Origin: Lineus longissimus
Lineage: Eukaryota > Nemertea > Pilidiophora > Heteronemertea > Lineidae
Assembly: GCF_910592395.1 (NCBI RefSeq)
Contig: NC_088312.1
Span: 1,552,001 to 1,616,000 of the forward strand
Direction: 5' to 3'
DNA: 64,000 bases
Made by a program: the position numbers and the translations under genes. Positions 34,011 to 48,500 of this stretch are shown here, piece by piece. Numbering within the stretch: position 1 is the first letter of the stretch; each line of letters starts with the position of its first letter. The notes beneath the pieces are model-generated. The model did no database searches. It worked only from the letters and a program-made list of their open reading frames with translations, and had not been told where the DNA came from.

Positions 34011-35202
34011 GATACATCTTCATGAATGACGCATCCTCTGAGACAGATTTACTATTGTAGAATGATTTACAACTTTCTAAGATGTCCAATGAATGAATTG
34101 AGATTTGTATCAGGACTGGAGGCAAGAATGCTGCAAGATCTGGATGCTGGATGCTGTGCTGAGTTGTTGCATAAGCAAAACAAGATGCCCCAACATCAGT
34201 ACCAACTCTGCACAGCATCAATATGAAGCAAAGCCTCATTAAATTTTGGTATAAACAGTTTACTAGACACAAATTGACATCAATTTTCTGGAAATCTGTC
34301 TGATCTGACTCTGTTTGCGATTCTCTGATAAGATAACTTCTTTTTCTGCTACCACTTTATAAGTATGCCATTGTATCTCTGATATTCACACTATCTCATA
34401 TTAACATTGGTCATGGGTTAGTTTGATAATATTCTGTGACAAACCATTCTTGCCTCTGAAAACACCATGTTTACACTGACCACAAAGATAGAGTTTGTTT
34501 TCCCAGCCGAACAAAGTTGATAAAATCTTTGAAATCAGGAAGTCGGTATCAAAATGTCAGACTTCCTAGTCCACAGAGAGACAGGCTGGTGCAGCCTTCT
34601 TGACCTTGACGATATTGGGGTGATTTGATCTTGATTTCGTGATTTGATATTTCCTCACTCAAAGCACTTGGTCCATGCATGGGATACTGACTTCTGCTTT
34701 AGAACTTTTCCAAGACAAAACACAGCTAATGTTTGAACTTGGAAGTCACAATCTATGACAATGGGCAATCGATCAGTCGCACAGTGTCACAGAAAGGAGT
34801 TTCTCCATCTTTTTTCCCTCTACTTGATAAGATTTAGTTGTATTTGATCCAACAGCATTACATCACAACTTAGCATGGCTCAGACGAAACTGACAAATGT
34901 TATATCAAATCACAATGCTTCCACTGATCTATTGCAACTGTTCGGAGTTACAGATCGATTTGATCTGACAGAATATCACGTAACTGACATTTCTCAAGTT
35001 AAATGTGACATTTGAAATAGTTTTCCCTCATATATGCAGCCAATCTGCTTGATAAGCAACTTTCCTGGTTACAATGACAGGACTGGTATGCCAATGCATA
35101 ATATCAAACATATCTAAGGGAATTGATGGCAAGCTTCTTTTCAGGTATAAATAGTGAAGTGAAATATCTATGCATAAACCAGCATATAAATGAGTAAATA
35201 CT

Positions 35203-35978
35203 CTATGCCTTATGGTCAGAGCTAGTCTCAAGGGCAGGGATGATATCTTTGACCTTGAGGCAGCCAGTATGTTTGGGGCACTGTCTGTTGGGATATGAGT
35301 GATAAGGGTTATGTACATAAATGAATATGATGATCACACAAATCACTTTAATGGTCCAGTAGACTGAGATGGTGGAGATGAATCCAAGGACACCAACACC
35401 CCTGCAATTTTGGATGTCCCCACTTCCAGTCACTGACAAGATGTAGGAAGGAAGCCTGCTGCTTAGTAGACAAACTGTGATGAGGGTGAGATCAGGCACT
35501 GAATATGCGTCTCTTGTAATTTAGATACCAGATAATGTTGAAGAACATATTCTTATCTTCTGGTGAGTCCTGATATCTCCCAGAAACAGTGAACCACATC
35601 AAGAACAAAAGGTACATGCCGATAGGACTTGAGGATTGATGCACACCACTGATAAATCGGCCTGAGAAGGTACAAATGCAGTGACCTGAGCAGAGATGCT
35701 CAGGACAAGCTCCCATTCTACAGTCAGCAACATGTTACCATTCATCATAGTGCGTATCTGACTAGCTGATGGTATGGCTGATAGCCCCCAGGGAGTGAAG
35801 AATATGTAAAAAATGCAGCGTTGAGCAAACAGAACACCATCATCTTCAGTGCAGTTGTGGAGTTGTTTTGTTGATCTTTGCTCCACATCGAATGAACGAA
35901 CGTAAGGATATTCACATAAGCAAAACTACCTGTACTACCTATATTCTGCGGCAGCAGTTGGAAAGTTATTGCACACAT
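35203..35978 (-). pseudogene. Decayed remnant of a multi-membrane-spanning protein
   Basis: Successive minus-strand frames hold complementary hydrophobic stretches that only make sense with frameshifts. One frame covers about 35978-35790, with NIGSTGSFAYVNILTFVHSM and MMVFCLLNAAFF. A second covers about 35790-35650, with LSAIPSASQIRTMMNGNMLL. A third covers about 35640-35500, with IGMYLLFLMWFTVSGRY and NMFFNIIWYLNY. The second frame resumes at about 35499-35240, with LTLITVCLLSSRLPSYIL and VYWTIKVICVIIIFIYV. The pattern suggests five or more membrane segments broken by at least three shifts. I cannot name the family. Chance overlap of open frames is the alternative. Confidence 0.33.
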
Positions 35979-38900
35979 TAGAACAGTATTAAGGCGAAAC
36001 TTTTTACAACCCTTTACAACAACTGGCTGCGAGAGAAAGATTGTTTCTAAATGGGAATGGTTTTTAACATTGGCAGCAAGTGCAGTCTAATTGTCATGTT
36101 ATGTTTCCACCTTCCTGACCTGATGTGATATTTGAGGACCACCTCAGCAGACGTCAGCTAGACAGCTAGGTACTACAATTGCTGTTAGGCTGTAATGACC
36201 ACATTGCCAAAGCATCATTCAGAATCACCTCCATGACAAGTAACCAATAATGCAATTCAATCCAACAAGAATGAAGATAATATGCAGTATCTACATCAAC
36301 TGTATTTGCTTCTTGGTTCTATGCCGGTGAAATAACCAGTTGTAAAAATGTTGGTAAGTCTCCGTCAGAATCACGGACCAACACCAGGGATTTTTTTGCG
36401 TAATTTTTACTCAATAATCAAAGAGTTAGTCAAGCTAATTACGCTATTACTGGTGTGATAATACCCGATAATTAGTGTTGATGAATGCTTGCCGATGTCA
36501 TTAATCAGGTTGGAAATCTGCCATAGCCCAGAGTGAGATCATGACCTGTTGACCCCTTCAGCAGTTCTTGATGATTTGGTGTCTCTTCAGGCAGAATACG
36601 TAGCCGTGAATCTGAATCGAGGCAGATGGTTCCTGACTTCAAGCAAGAATAACTCAATTTCTGCATATTTTCCCCAAAGGTTCAGCGGGCACGTGTATCT
36701 TTTAGGTAATGAGAACGGCTGGCTCATATTTTTTTGCGGAAAGATTTTCAGCCTGTACAAAAAAGTTGTGGCATGCCAATAGCCTATGTGCCAATTCTAT
36801 TAGGTTGATAGCAACTCCCGGCAGTCACATCATATTGACACGAGCAACAATTCTGTTATCACACATTAACAGCAACAGCCAATCCCTTGAAGTAGCATGG
36901 CCAATGATAATGTCATTGTCTTGGTTTTTGGTTGCTCAACTATTTCGAGGTTGACAGCATTGGTGACAAAGGCATGGCAACAGCTAGCTGCTGACTTCAC
37001 TAAACAAGGTGTAGCCCACATCCATGCACTACTTTCATAAAAACCCTCAACCTTCTGATGTCTAGTGCTTTTCATTAGCATTTATTATTGATGTATCACC
37101 CGCCTTATTTTCCTTGGGCTCATTAATCACCATTTTGAGTAATGGTTATACCCAGGTGTTTTCCCATACTATGATTTAGAGGCCGATTTACAGCACAATG
37201 AATATTGTATGTACAGAAGGCATTACTGCCAGGCTGAAAGAAAATGGTGAACATTTTACCATCAGGCAGCAAGGATGTGTTTCACTTTTACAGGTGTGAG
37301 GTCTGTGTGCTGGCAAAATTGATGAGAGTAGAGCAAAAAGGAAAGAATACTCCACTTAAATCAAAAACACTATATATATATTGTGCACCTTGAGCTAGTT
37401 ACCCGCTTATTTGCACTACCAGCTGATAGAAAAAGAATGTGTGTTGAAAATGATAATAGTGATGATTGCACTACTTGTTGGATATCAAAATGTTATGCTT
37501 AACATTGTTTAAAGTATGAATAATTACCAAAACCTCAAACTTTATGAATCATTTTTAACGAGAATTGACAATTGCAGCCAATCTTCTTAATGAAAGTGTT
37601 ACTATGTTGATTATGATAACAGAATAGGATTCAACCCTTGTGTGCAATAAAAAAATTGTAAACTGTTCATACATGTAAGTACATTCAGAGAATTAAAATT
37701 GAAACCAGATAATTTCATTTGGGAGTAAATGCACTTCATCGCTACGAGCATCATTAATTAGCAACACCCAGCCGCACCCCAATCTACTTGCATCTGGAAC
37801 GGAGAACTTACTTTACACGATGAATGAATGAAATAATTATCTCCGCATCAATTATGCATTTAATGTGCAGTAAATTTAACCACGCTGTCAACAGTTCAAG
37901 CTGCATATTGACTATCTGTCACATCAAGAAAGTGCAAGTTCCTTTTTATGAGGCTGTTCGCCACAAACCTGACACTTTTCCATTTTGTTGTTGTGAAGGT
38001 TCAGTGATTCGCAATGGCATTTTCACACTGGCCATTTCTTGAGCAATGCAACCAATTAGATTGATTATTCTTTGGTATTTTTTATGTCAATGTTTAGCTA
38101 TCATTAATAGAGAACCATATTTGACACTTTCACCCCACGGTTGGCGTTCTCGGAGATTTGCTTCAGAAAGCAACAACATTTACCACGCTGACCAAAGTCC
38201 TTGATCACTTTCATGAGATGGCTACTCTAATTCACTCCCTCTACTTTATTCTCTCTATATCTTCTCATCACCATCTGCAGCTCAGCATTCGACCGGTATT
38301 TTCAAGTCCTCTCTGAAACTGCTGGGGACAAAACTGCTCAGTCCAAAGGGTGTCCTTGCAAGAGAGGTTCTATTCAATCGTCATATTCTGCTATAGCAAA
38401 AGCATCTCCATCTTCAGAAAGAATGAACTTAACGGTTTATGAATGCATTTAGCATGTTGTGCAAAGACAGCGTCCTAATCAGAAGACAGAGGGATGAGCA
38501 ATAGTCTGCTTTGTACTTGTAGCTAGGTGATCCAATTTACCCTTTCACTGAGCAACTGATGTAGCAGAAACCGAAAAACACTCCGACATCAAAGAAGGCA
38601 GCTTCCAGAAGTTTTTATTTCTGCTGCAAGTAATGACATCTGTTCTACACTTTTGTGCAACACTGACACTTATGTGTACATTGTAACTAATCTTAAGGGA
38701 AAAACATGTCATCATGTACCCTTTCTGTATGATTTGAGAATAAGAGAAAAAGTGTGCAGAGAACTTTGCCAAAAGGGAAGGAATTCGAAACCACTTTTGA
38801 GCACAAATTCAATCTGACTGAAGAATAAGCAAGAGGACAAACATGAAAGGAAAAAACTAAGCGACAGGATTGACCGCCATATTCACATAGTTTACCAATT

Positions 38901-41149
38901 GGTAGGCTGGTCAGGATCTCTGTACCTTCTACAATTTCAGAAATGACCAGAACCACTGCTACTCTCAAATATTGCTGATGCAGAAACCTTGTCTTATTGA
39001 TCCACAATCTGGGAAGTTAATCTGATTTAAAAAGAGGATGCAGTCATCTTATCCTTCATTTGAATAGACATCTTCGTGAAGGAAGGCAATGCAACTGGCA
39101 AGCTGCATCCCAGCAGATCAAATATAAAACTAAATTGCTTCAGTTAATCGATAGGGATTGCGTCAGACGATGCTAAACCTTCAAACTTTAAACACCATGT
39201 GCAAAAGGAACAACTCAAAGGAGTTTGAAAAGATGGTGAAGAACATGAATATCCAGCTTTTTGACAAATGTTTAAACAAGGAATCTCGAATAAATAGAAC
39301 GCTAGATCTGCATCGACTTCGGTTTTTACACATACATTTGTAACAGCACTCTTCATGCTATGGCATGAAATGGAACTACCACATGCCAGACTTCTGCAGT
39401 TTTTGCAACTGCATCATGACCACTTTTTCCCTGCGGTTATTCACAACCATTACCATAAACAAAGTATTTCTTTGGGCAACGGGCAAAATAATGCACAATG
39501 ATGCACAATAGCTTTAGTAACAGCTGACACAGAAATATACCTCTCAGCTTGAAACATTTCGTCATCCATGATACCTTCTACATCTCAACAAATTGCCTCA
39601 GAATAGGATGATCAACTTGAACGAGAAGCAGAACAATACATGATTGGTCACCCTGCTGCTCTGATCCTTATTCCTTATTCTAGTAGCGTCCAAGCAAGAC
39701 TGGTGCTGACATGGCTCTGGCCCAGACCCATGATTAGCACGAGATGTCTCGCATATTGATCAGGTATCAAGCTAACACAAAAACAGCAATGCATTGAGAG
39801 AAAGCAGCAGCAGATAGCTACGTAGATAATGACCAAGGATGGCCAACCTGTTGTCCCCAGGGATAATGCAGTTTCTTGAAAAAGACAATGGCTTCAGGGT
39901 ATTGGGTTATTGAACATTGCTGGATGGATCACCATCAAAAAAGGACAAACTTGATACAATGCATCTCCAGATGATTATCAATCATAACATTTGTAATTGT
40001 ATGACAAGAGAAAAAGACCAATAATAACAAATCAATCACATAAACAAGAAGTTTATCTGAGAATCGGGCCGTGAATTCAAAACTTTTAATCTACAATCTC
40101 ATTTTCCATCAGAATCTGCATGGCGCCATTGTGACGGTCGACATTGTCCGTCTCAGGTCCCAAATCCCTTGACATGCATTGACATGTGTATGGTAGTTGA
40201 GAAGGCCCAAAATCCTGTTGACCGCAGTCTAAAAATGAAAAAACGCTGTTTTGGAAAATGATTGTGACCCTACTTGAAATTATGCTGAAATTATACCGTT
40301 TGTAACACCAAGAACAGTGTTCGCTTTATGGTGTTAAAACACCATGTGACATCTCAAGATTCTGCCACAAGATGTTCTAATGCTCCTCCTAACACCATAT
40401 GCTGTGAGCGGCGGCTCAGAGGGACTAATCATCACAGTTCCAAGACAATCATTCAAACTTCACGCAGACAACGCTTAAGACAAATTATCAGCAAAAAAGA
40501 CGCCTCGTCAATTTACCACTGATGGTGGTATTTACAGCTGGAAAGCGGTTGCTAATCTGATCGCTGAAATTTTAATTAAACACCACAGGGGCATCATGCT
40601 GTTGGATTGGAAGCTGTTTACTGGTGTCGGATGTTAATCCAAAATTTCCATGGAAACAGTTTTTGTGAAATCTGCCAGTATAAAGCACCCATCAATGGTA
40701 TAAACCGGTTATCTCTTGAATCAACTCATCTCAAACCAACTTGAACAAAAACCCAATGATCGTGATAGAAAATGCCAGTGGCTACTAATCATTTTGATTT
40801 TTTTACAGCACACCACTTTTCTTTCATTTAATATGACCATCAATATCATAAATATTAGATTTCTATAGATATTAGATGTATATTTTCATAGCAGCAGTCG
40901 TTTTTAGACTGCTATTTTCACTCTGTGATCAGGTTGCGTTTTACAGCTGTGTGATTTCTCTTTCATGATACATACACCATGAGAGCAAGAATCACAACCT
41001 GATGGGGCCAGTATCTTCCTCTTCTTTGGCATTCAATCCCACGAGTGTTCTTGCAAACCATGATGGTTGCCATGAATGGTTAGGGTAATGGACCCAGAGA
41101 CTCAGAGTTACCAATCATCAGCCACTTATATTCCTAATTTCAATCCTTT

Positions 41150-41275
41150 GTCTGCCCTGAAGTAGGCGGCTAGTACTAAAAAATTTCAATTTAAAGTACT
41201 AGGCAATAGCAGTAAAGTGAATGGCCCAAGGTCACACGAATGTGTCAGTGTTTGGAATCAAACCCATAAGTGGAA
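41150..41275 (-). mobile_element. Degenerate SINE fragment, possibly CORE-SINE-like
   Basis: On the minus strand GGGTTTGATTCC (41265-41254) resembles a B box. It is followed by GTGTGACCTTGGGCCATTCA, close to the conserved stretch seen in MIR/CORE-type SINEs. It is diverged and lacks a clear A box. It lies about 230-355 bases downstream of the first exon at 41.5 kb. Confidence 0.4.
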
Positions 41276-41504
41276 CCCGACCTAACACAATAGATGACAT
41301 GGTACTGGACTGCAGATCAGTATGATATCTGCTTCTCTATAAGGCTGTCAACAGAAGCCTACGAGTATCTATCACATCATGTTGATCAAGAGATTAATGT
41401 ACATTTGGCAAAAGAAAGATAGATTGCTGCATGATCCCTCCATAAGCAAACACTTGGAACAAGTCAAGTCCATAACCTGACACCTTCAGGTCCTGGGGAC
41501 TTAC

Positions 41505-41582
41505 CTTAGGTCCTTTTTCATAATCAAACTCTTCATCCTCCTGTATGCCCTCATCAGAGTCGGGGTCAGCTTCTGCTGCCAT
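41505..41582 (-). CDS. NAV: Candidate NAV alternative first coding exon, acidic N-terminus
   Basis: The minus-strand ATG at 41582 opens 26 codons. The peptide starts MAAEADPDSDEGIQEDEEF and ends DYEKGPK, then AAG|GTAAGT, a consensus donor in phase 0. It is very acidic (Asp and Glu through the middle), in contrast to the basic version at 7.4 kb. An in-frame ATG at 41645 could extend it by 21 residues, but the MAAEAD start looks more natural. Splicing to the CH exon would cross about 34.8 kb and the predicted recursive sites at 33.8 and 21.3 kb. The donor is the best of the six candidates. Confidence 0.68.
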
Positions 41583-42348
41583 TCCTATCAAGTAATCCAA
41601 CTTGGTGCCACATTGAAAGCGAGACTTTATTCGAATGATGCCCAAGACGAAATCCCCTAAGAATTATTATTCAAGTTAGAGGAAACACAGCAATATCCAC
41701 TCCCTAGAAAGCATTTTTTCCATCTAAATAAATTGGCGAAACTTGCGAAATGATTATTCCTAGTCCCAAGACGATCTGCAAGTCTCAAGCAGTCATAACT
41801 CACTGGTACTCCTGAGCTGACTCCACCAGTTGCACATGCAGTGCTCCCGGGCTTCACCAATATATCTAATTGCACACCGACCTATTCCCTCAATCACTGA
41901 CAGATCAATACTGCTAAGTAGGCAATCACAATGTTCCCCTGGTACAGAGCAAGACTTTTCTTGTGGGAGCACAGCAGCCCCTAGGCTTTCTAACTAAGTT
42001 CTGCTAATACTGTAGCCCACCCATCCATCAGCGGTGACATTTTAATTAAGTCAGACATGCACCATACATGATGTCTAAGTTCGAGATTGCCACTTGCTCA
42101 CTCTGATACACACATATTAACCTATATTGACATGCTCGCTTCTCTATTCCTCACGATAAAACAAAAACGTTATATTCATTTCACTCTTTGATTTCCCGAT
42201 TCACAAGGAAAGAACATTCTCTTTGATTCTCGCTGATAGCACTCCCAGGATTTAAAATGTCATTCCATACATTGGAGCTTCTTTGATATGTGTCACATTC
42301 ATCGATGCAAATCAAAGATATGTATTGATTGATTGAGAAAGCACAGAC

Positions 42349-42518
42349 AATTAAACACTGATAAATATCAAAAGGAACGTACAAATCTCTTTCAAGAGTT
42401 AGCAAACTTGTAATTTTCGCAGCTAATCCAGGTAATTAAACACTGATAAATATCAAAAGGAACGTACAAATCTCTTTCAAGAGTTAGCAAACTTGTAATT
42501 TTCGCAGCTAATCCAGGT
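42349..42518. repeat. Tandem duplication, 2 x 85 bp
   Basis: Two adjacent, essentially identical copies of an 85-base unit beginning AATTAAACACTGATAAAT and ending GCAGCTAATCCAGGT. The identity implies a recent duplication or an assembly artefact. Confidence 0.9.
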
Positions 42519-45500
42519 ATCGAGCATCAATGCAAATGGCTGTTATTTCTGTACTTCGATCTTTCCAAGATCTCAATTGATTTTGATCTGTATATCTTTT
42601 TACAATTCCGAGTCTACGTCACTACATTTGTGAATTCAGTTTATTGATCCATATATCACAATTTCGATGAATCTAATCCACAGTCAGGCAGTGAATTTGC
42701 ATATTTTAACTTGCATACCAAAACTCCACGAAAAACCTCCCCTAAACAAAACAGCCTCTACAAAACAGGTCCATCAACAAACAGATCAAAAGGTCAGTAA
42801 ACCATCACTAAATGTTATGTTTAGTATAACAGCTGCTTGCAAAATCAACACTCAGTCTAAAATATTTCCAGTCAACAGATTAATTGATTGGATCAGGCAA
42901 GCAAATCACCAACAACGAATCCAACAGGTTTATCACATTCCTCTCCTCAGAGCCCTAAGCACGTTGTCATGATACGACCTTTACAGGTTTAGTCAAGGTT
43001 AATCCACATCTTCTGATGTTGGTCAGACACGAGTCACAACAATGGAGGGATCAATCAAAAGAAGTATGATATCGTAGAATCGAAAATACGGGCAGATTAT
43101 CACAGATCCTATTTGTTCCTCAATATCACAGCCACAAGTTGGTTCTCAACAGAATCACATGGTCATTTCGAAATTGACTCCTAATATTCCATAAACATCA
43201 TCATCACCTGCAAGAAATAAACAGATTGCTCTCCCAATGATTGATAAGCAGAAAAATCAAGACTGACTTTTCTTGAATCGGTCACCATATCAATAACGCC
43301 ATCCCACATGCTTAGAACAATGATACTTCAATACTGAAGGGGTGTCTTCATTCCTAGCCTTCGTCCATTTTCCTCAGGTTCAGTGTCAAGCTAATAAATC
43401 AGCTATGTCTGGCTGCCTTAATCCCAGTCCAGTCACAGGCTACCGCAAGTTGAACTCTGATTCAAAGATCAATTCAACTGTTGATTGATGATCTATGATA
43501 CCACCATGCCAAAAGTCACCAATCTGAAATCCATTCAGCAGCTGCCCTGTACTTGTAGCTGCGAATGATGGTACAGAAGACACATGGGGATGATGGGACT
43601 AATGACTCTCCAGAAATCAATCCCTGAAGGAATTATGGAAGTTAACCACTCCTTCAGCACGAATGGTGCTCAAGAACAGGGCATGAAATGACCAAATCAA
43701 TTCCTCCAAGAAATCCAACTTTCATACATCCCGGGCCTCAGTGACAGTGACAACCAATTCAAGGTAGTCTTGGTTGAAGCTGTACTACAGTGACATCCTG
43801 TCCTCAACACCTCTTATTCACTGGGTTTCAGATACAGTCCTCAAAGAAGTCCAGTAGAGTTAGAGCGGATGAATTTGAGCTATATTGCAAATGTTCTATC
43901 CAGTCCCATCCAACTCATCCATTGATCTGATAATCCCATGAAAACAAGGTTTAATCCAACATATCAAGCCGAATCAATCAATAATCGTGCTGTTCCACCG
44001 GACATTTACCTGTTTTGAGGATTTGCTCCATCAGCAAGCCACAGTGTCCAAACTCCATGCCAAGTCATCCAGCTGTCCTCATAGCCCAGGTCATATACCT
44101 GCCGCGACTGTACTGCCTTCCTCGTGAAGCCCAGCTATGTCGGTGATAATGATCAGTCTGCTAGCAGCACACTAGCTCGCTGCCAGACTACCGCTGGCTC
44201 TAAGCAACAGGCAATTCCACTAGAATACGAAATTACTGTCAACAGTTTACAATTTGATTTCTACTTATTATACAAATGAGGCAGGAGAAGACGGCAGATC
44301 CACACCAATGCGATCATCGGGAATACCGGGACCCAAATGTTGGATCATTCCATCAGACCCTCCACGAATCTCCATAATTCTTCATCACCTAGGGAGTCTG
44401 TAGATTCATTAATCACAGAGGGACATCCTGGGTTGGGCTACAAAATTTCCATAGAATTTACAAGACTTGGACAGCTTGGGTTGCATCTGTCCTTGTCAGA
44501 CAGATTGAAGAAGCAGCAGTCTGCGTTGCTGCATCCTTACAACTTCAATACGGTCTATACCTCTTTGATGTTCAAAGAATTCAATGCAATATTGCCTGCA
44601 GTAGACAAATAGCCAAACTAAACATTGATGCAGTGTGGATTTGAGAGTCAAGATTATGGTTTGTTCTATGACTTGTTCATGCTTCTTTTGCAAACATATG
44701 TTTCAGTTGTTGAATCCTTGAATATGGTTGAATATATTCATCAACAGACCACATGTTTATACGTTGAATCAAGAGGTGGCAGCAAGAAGATACATGTACT
44801 ATTGTTTGCTATATTGCTTCAATACCTGACAACTAGCTAGCGGCTATTGTCCACTTAATTCCTGGCAAATCAACTCAAAAGAATTGATATCATAAATCAA
44901 GCCATTATTAGCCGTAGGTGGGCTGGTGAATATTTACTACAATAGGCAATAATGCACGGTGGCAATATTAACCCCTTCATGCCTTGGGTAATATTGCATC
45001 AATGGGACATCCACATCCAAAGCTTCCAGTTAAAAGTGAGAGCTTTGGATGGATTTCTGCTTAAAATAGATCTTTGCAGTGTTGAAATATCTAGACGTCA
45101 TTCAGAGTATGAACTACTTGGCACAGTTTAACTTAAATAGTTAATAGATAGTTGAATGATCATTAGACAGGACTGGTGTTAAGATACACCAACAATTCCC
45201 ATCTGGTGACACTAGATATGAGAATTTCCCAGGGATTGAGACACTGCCTTGATAAAACCCCAGTCAAACACAGGAAAGATGATCTCAAATGGGCAGGTAG
45301 GTAGGCCTATCATGTTTGCTCCATGCATGAGGAGAGAACAAGAAAGAACGATCATGACTCACTTGTTTGGCATCAAATCCAGGCCAGGTACAACTGCATC
45401 TTAACATGGCTTCTCGCCAGGTGAAACAAACAAATGCTCACTTTCCTACAGCAACAAGCATGCACATTCAGCAAGAAAGCAGGTTGCAGGGAGCTGCTTC

Positions 45501-48500
45501 TTTAGGATGCTTTTTTCAAGAGCAACTGATGATGGTTAGCAGTCAGTGTGGCGAGATTTGAAATTGCTGAAATGCACAGCCAATAATAGCCGTTTTAAAG
45601 GGTATATGTTAGGTCAGATATAGGCAGCAGATATTAATCCTGAGGTATTTTGAGGGCCTGTGTTATCTTCCTCAACAGTCACTCTCAAATACCAACACTT
45701 AAGCACAAATGAATATACAAGGAAAGGCTCGAGTAAAAAGGCAGCAGATTTTGACACACACCGACCCCAGCTTGCTCATGAAAAGCAACGAACAGACAAT
45801 TACAAAAGCATTTTATGACGAGTAAGTGATCCTGTTTTTTTTCATCAATTCATCAAAGCAATTTGCTCAATTAGTGGATTGTCATCCTATTTTCTGACTG
45901 TCATGTCTCTGTAACCAGTTGATTCAGAAGCCTACCATGCTGAATGAGAAGACCCAATCCATCAATGATGCAGACAGGGTGACAAGCAAAGTATGAAGCC
46001 TTGGAGATGATGGATGGTGAAGGCAAAACATGCATGAACCATCAGCCAAGGACATCAATGACCTTTTTCACATCCTAATAGAGTGAATGGATTTATGGGT
46101 CAGTTCGGACTATTTCACAATGCTCGGTATCGGTAGAGAATAGCTCATTAATGATAGAACACAAGGTAATTCAAAAGTAGCATAGCTTCTGGTACCTTTT
46201 CAATCTGTACCACTGAACAGCAAGAGTAGACCTTTGTAGATGTAACATTTCACCTGGTGTTAACTGACGGAACTAGACAAAGCGTTCGAAATTGTTACCA
46301 CCGACAGTGCCAATTCAACAACTGTCAATGACCACAATCTGTCAGTCAAGACAACTCATTATACGGTGAACAAAAGCACCGCAGGACCCCTCTAGTAATT
46401 CATCTAATTATAACAGTAGCACACATGGTACCAAAAACAATGCCCCTGTCTGATTAGGTGCTCCGTCTCCGACTCACATAACAATGGAACATTTTACAGT
46501 AGTATGGGGTTACTTGGTCCAAATGCAGCACAAGAACTATAATCATAGTCTGCTCTATGACAAAGAAACTGTCCTGGTGAAGCCAAATAGCTGATAAAAC
46601 AATGCTGCCTGAATCAGTTTTTATAATTCTATCTCGACCATTACAGCGGGAACAGCGAAGATTGATTCTCCATATCAAAATAGCAGTATTTTGATTGATT
46701 GATTGGTTTTTAGACTAACTCAAACTATACTCACGCCAAAGGTGTCTGAAATGAATAGCTTTGGTCAGAGATGATTGACCAGGCAGGGCAAGCTAATGTC
46801 AAACTTACACAAATGTTTTGCCAATCATTCCAGAGGCTGCACAGGTTGATTAGGTTCTGACAGCAGCCCACACCATATCAAAAGTTCATAACACCTCTAG
46901 GGAAAGGAAGGTTCATTTGCCGGTTAATGCAAATGAAGCCTGGCAGTACCCATGGTGGTTGCTCAGAATGAGATAGCTCTCTTGCCAAGATCTGCAACAT
47001 CTTGTGTTCAACCAGTTCATCCAGACTAAGTTTCTTATGCAGAATTCCCAAAGCCAACAGGCTGAGTTGGTATTTGAATAACACCAGCAACAACATGCTT
47101 CTATCTGAATCTTGGTGTTTTTTTCAATAACTATGCCAAGGAGAGGATCCCTTTGATTGGGATACTAAACCATTCTAAACCGGTCAGCCCTAGAAACCGC
47201 CACTGAATCAATATTATTGGAATCCCACAGAGTTTTGCTTTCCATATCCTGCCTCAGTGCAGCAATTCAAACAAATCCACAATGGAACAGGAATAACTCA
47301 TAGTAAATTACGCACATTTTAATTCAATTGAATATCGCTACTGGCAGTTTCAGAACTGACTTCATTTTCACAAATTCAAACTCTTTTGAAAACCATCAAT
47401 TTTTCACAGGCATTTTACTTTTGTGATTTGGTGAATAACATAAATTGTTTGACTGCAAAAAACATCAAGATGTCATTATCTGGCAAAATGAAAAAGGTTA
47501 CATGACAGGGTATTTTTGGTACAGCTTTGATTACAGAGTTTATTGACAGATTTTATATCTAATAGGTTCGACCAGTTGAACCCCGGGATTTGAATATGAT
47601 GTGTTGGTGCTGGCTTTCGAACTCATGGGGACAGCTGAACCACCAATTCTATGGTTCATCTGAATATCAAAATGAATAACACGGCCCATATGTCACCCAC
47701 CAGCAGGGTTCCAAACTCCTACAGGCTACATGTTAAGCCGTTGCATGTGCATGTCCCATTGCACGCATCAGTTGTTACATGCGCTGGTCATGATCGCATG
47801 ATGCAGCACATAATGGGCATGCACTTTAGATGTAAAACTGACTGTGGACTAAAACATTGTCCATTCTAGATTGTCATGGCAATGAAGCCAGTTATAAATA
47901 CCCACCGTATTATCGGCTGAGGTTTATCTATTCATGACATGATTGGATGACACGTTTGATTTCATAACTCCAACAATAGGATAAACTGGTGAACCACAAG
48001 CAGGAAAATCATGTTTTCTAGTTTACAGAATCCAGTGTCAGTGTCAGTGCCATCACAGTGCCAACGTCAGAGACAGAGATTTGCATTTTATATGCCAAGA
48101 GAAACTGTTTTGATTCAAAACATTTTTTGAGATAACACCTGATGATGTTGTGAACACTCTGGCACGACCGTCTGACTTTCACCCAACGTTCAAAGATTGC
48201 TCAAGTTGTCATCCAACTACAAAAGCCTATAGCAAACACCCTTACAATGGACCAAATAAAGATAATTTCATGCAAAAAATCAAGGTCAATCGAAAAAAGC
48301 AGCAAGCTGACACTGCAGAAGTGGTTGACCCATTGAATTAGATTAATGGCAGGGGACTCAGCAGGAACAGGATGGGGGTGCTGCCTGCCATACACATAGT
48401 TTGAGGTTGGTTCATTGCTGTAATGACAGCATCCATTAAATCAAATGCAATTACTTTACTTGACAATACTGGTAGCCTTGATTGAAGAATGCATGCATAC

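Larger units (their letters stand above)
27373..41504. other. NAV intron, Gag-derived gene to the 41.5-kb first exon
   Basis: It contains the complete MITE, recursive splice site 2, the 23-bp minisatellite, the decayed membrane-protein remnant and the SINE fragment. Elsewhere nothing beyond AT-rich intron was seen. Confidence 0.55.

Noticed and set aside
43195-43235. TTTCTTGCAG|GTGATG on the minus strand as a recursive splice site
   Set aside because: The acceptor half is strong but the donor half is poor and is followed by more GATGATG repeat.
44010-44040. CAG|GTAAAT on the minus strand as a recursive site or first exon
   Set aside because: There is no pyrimidine tract, and the frames with an ATG end in phase 1 or 2.
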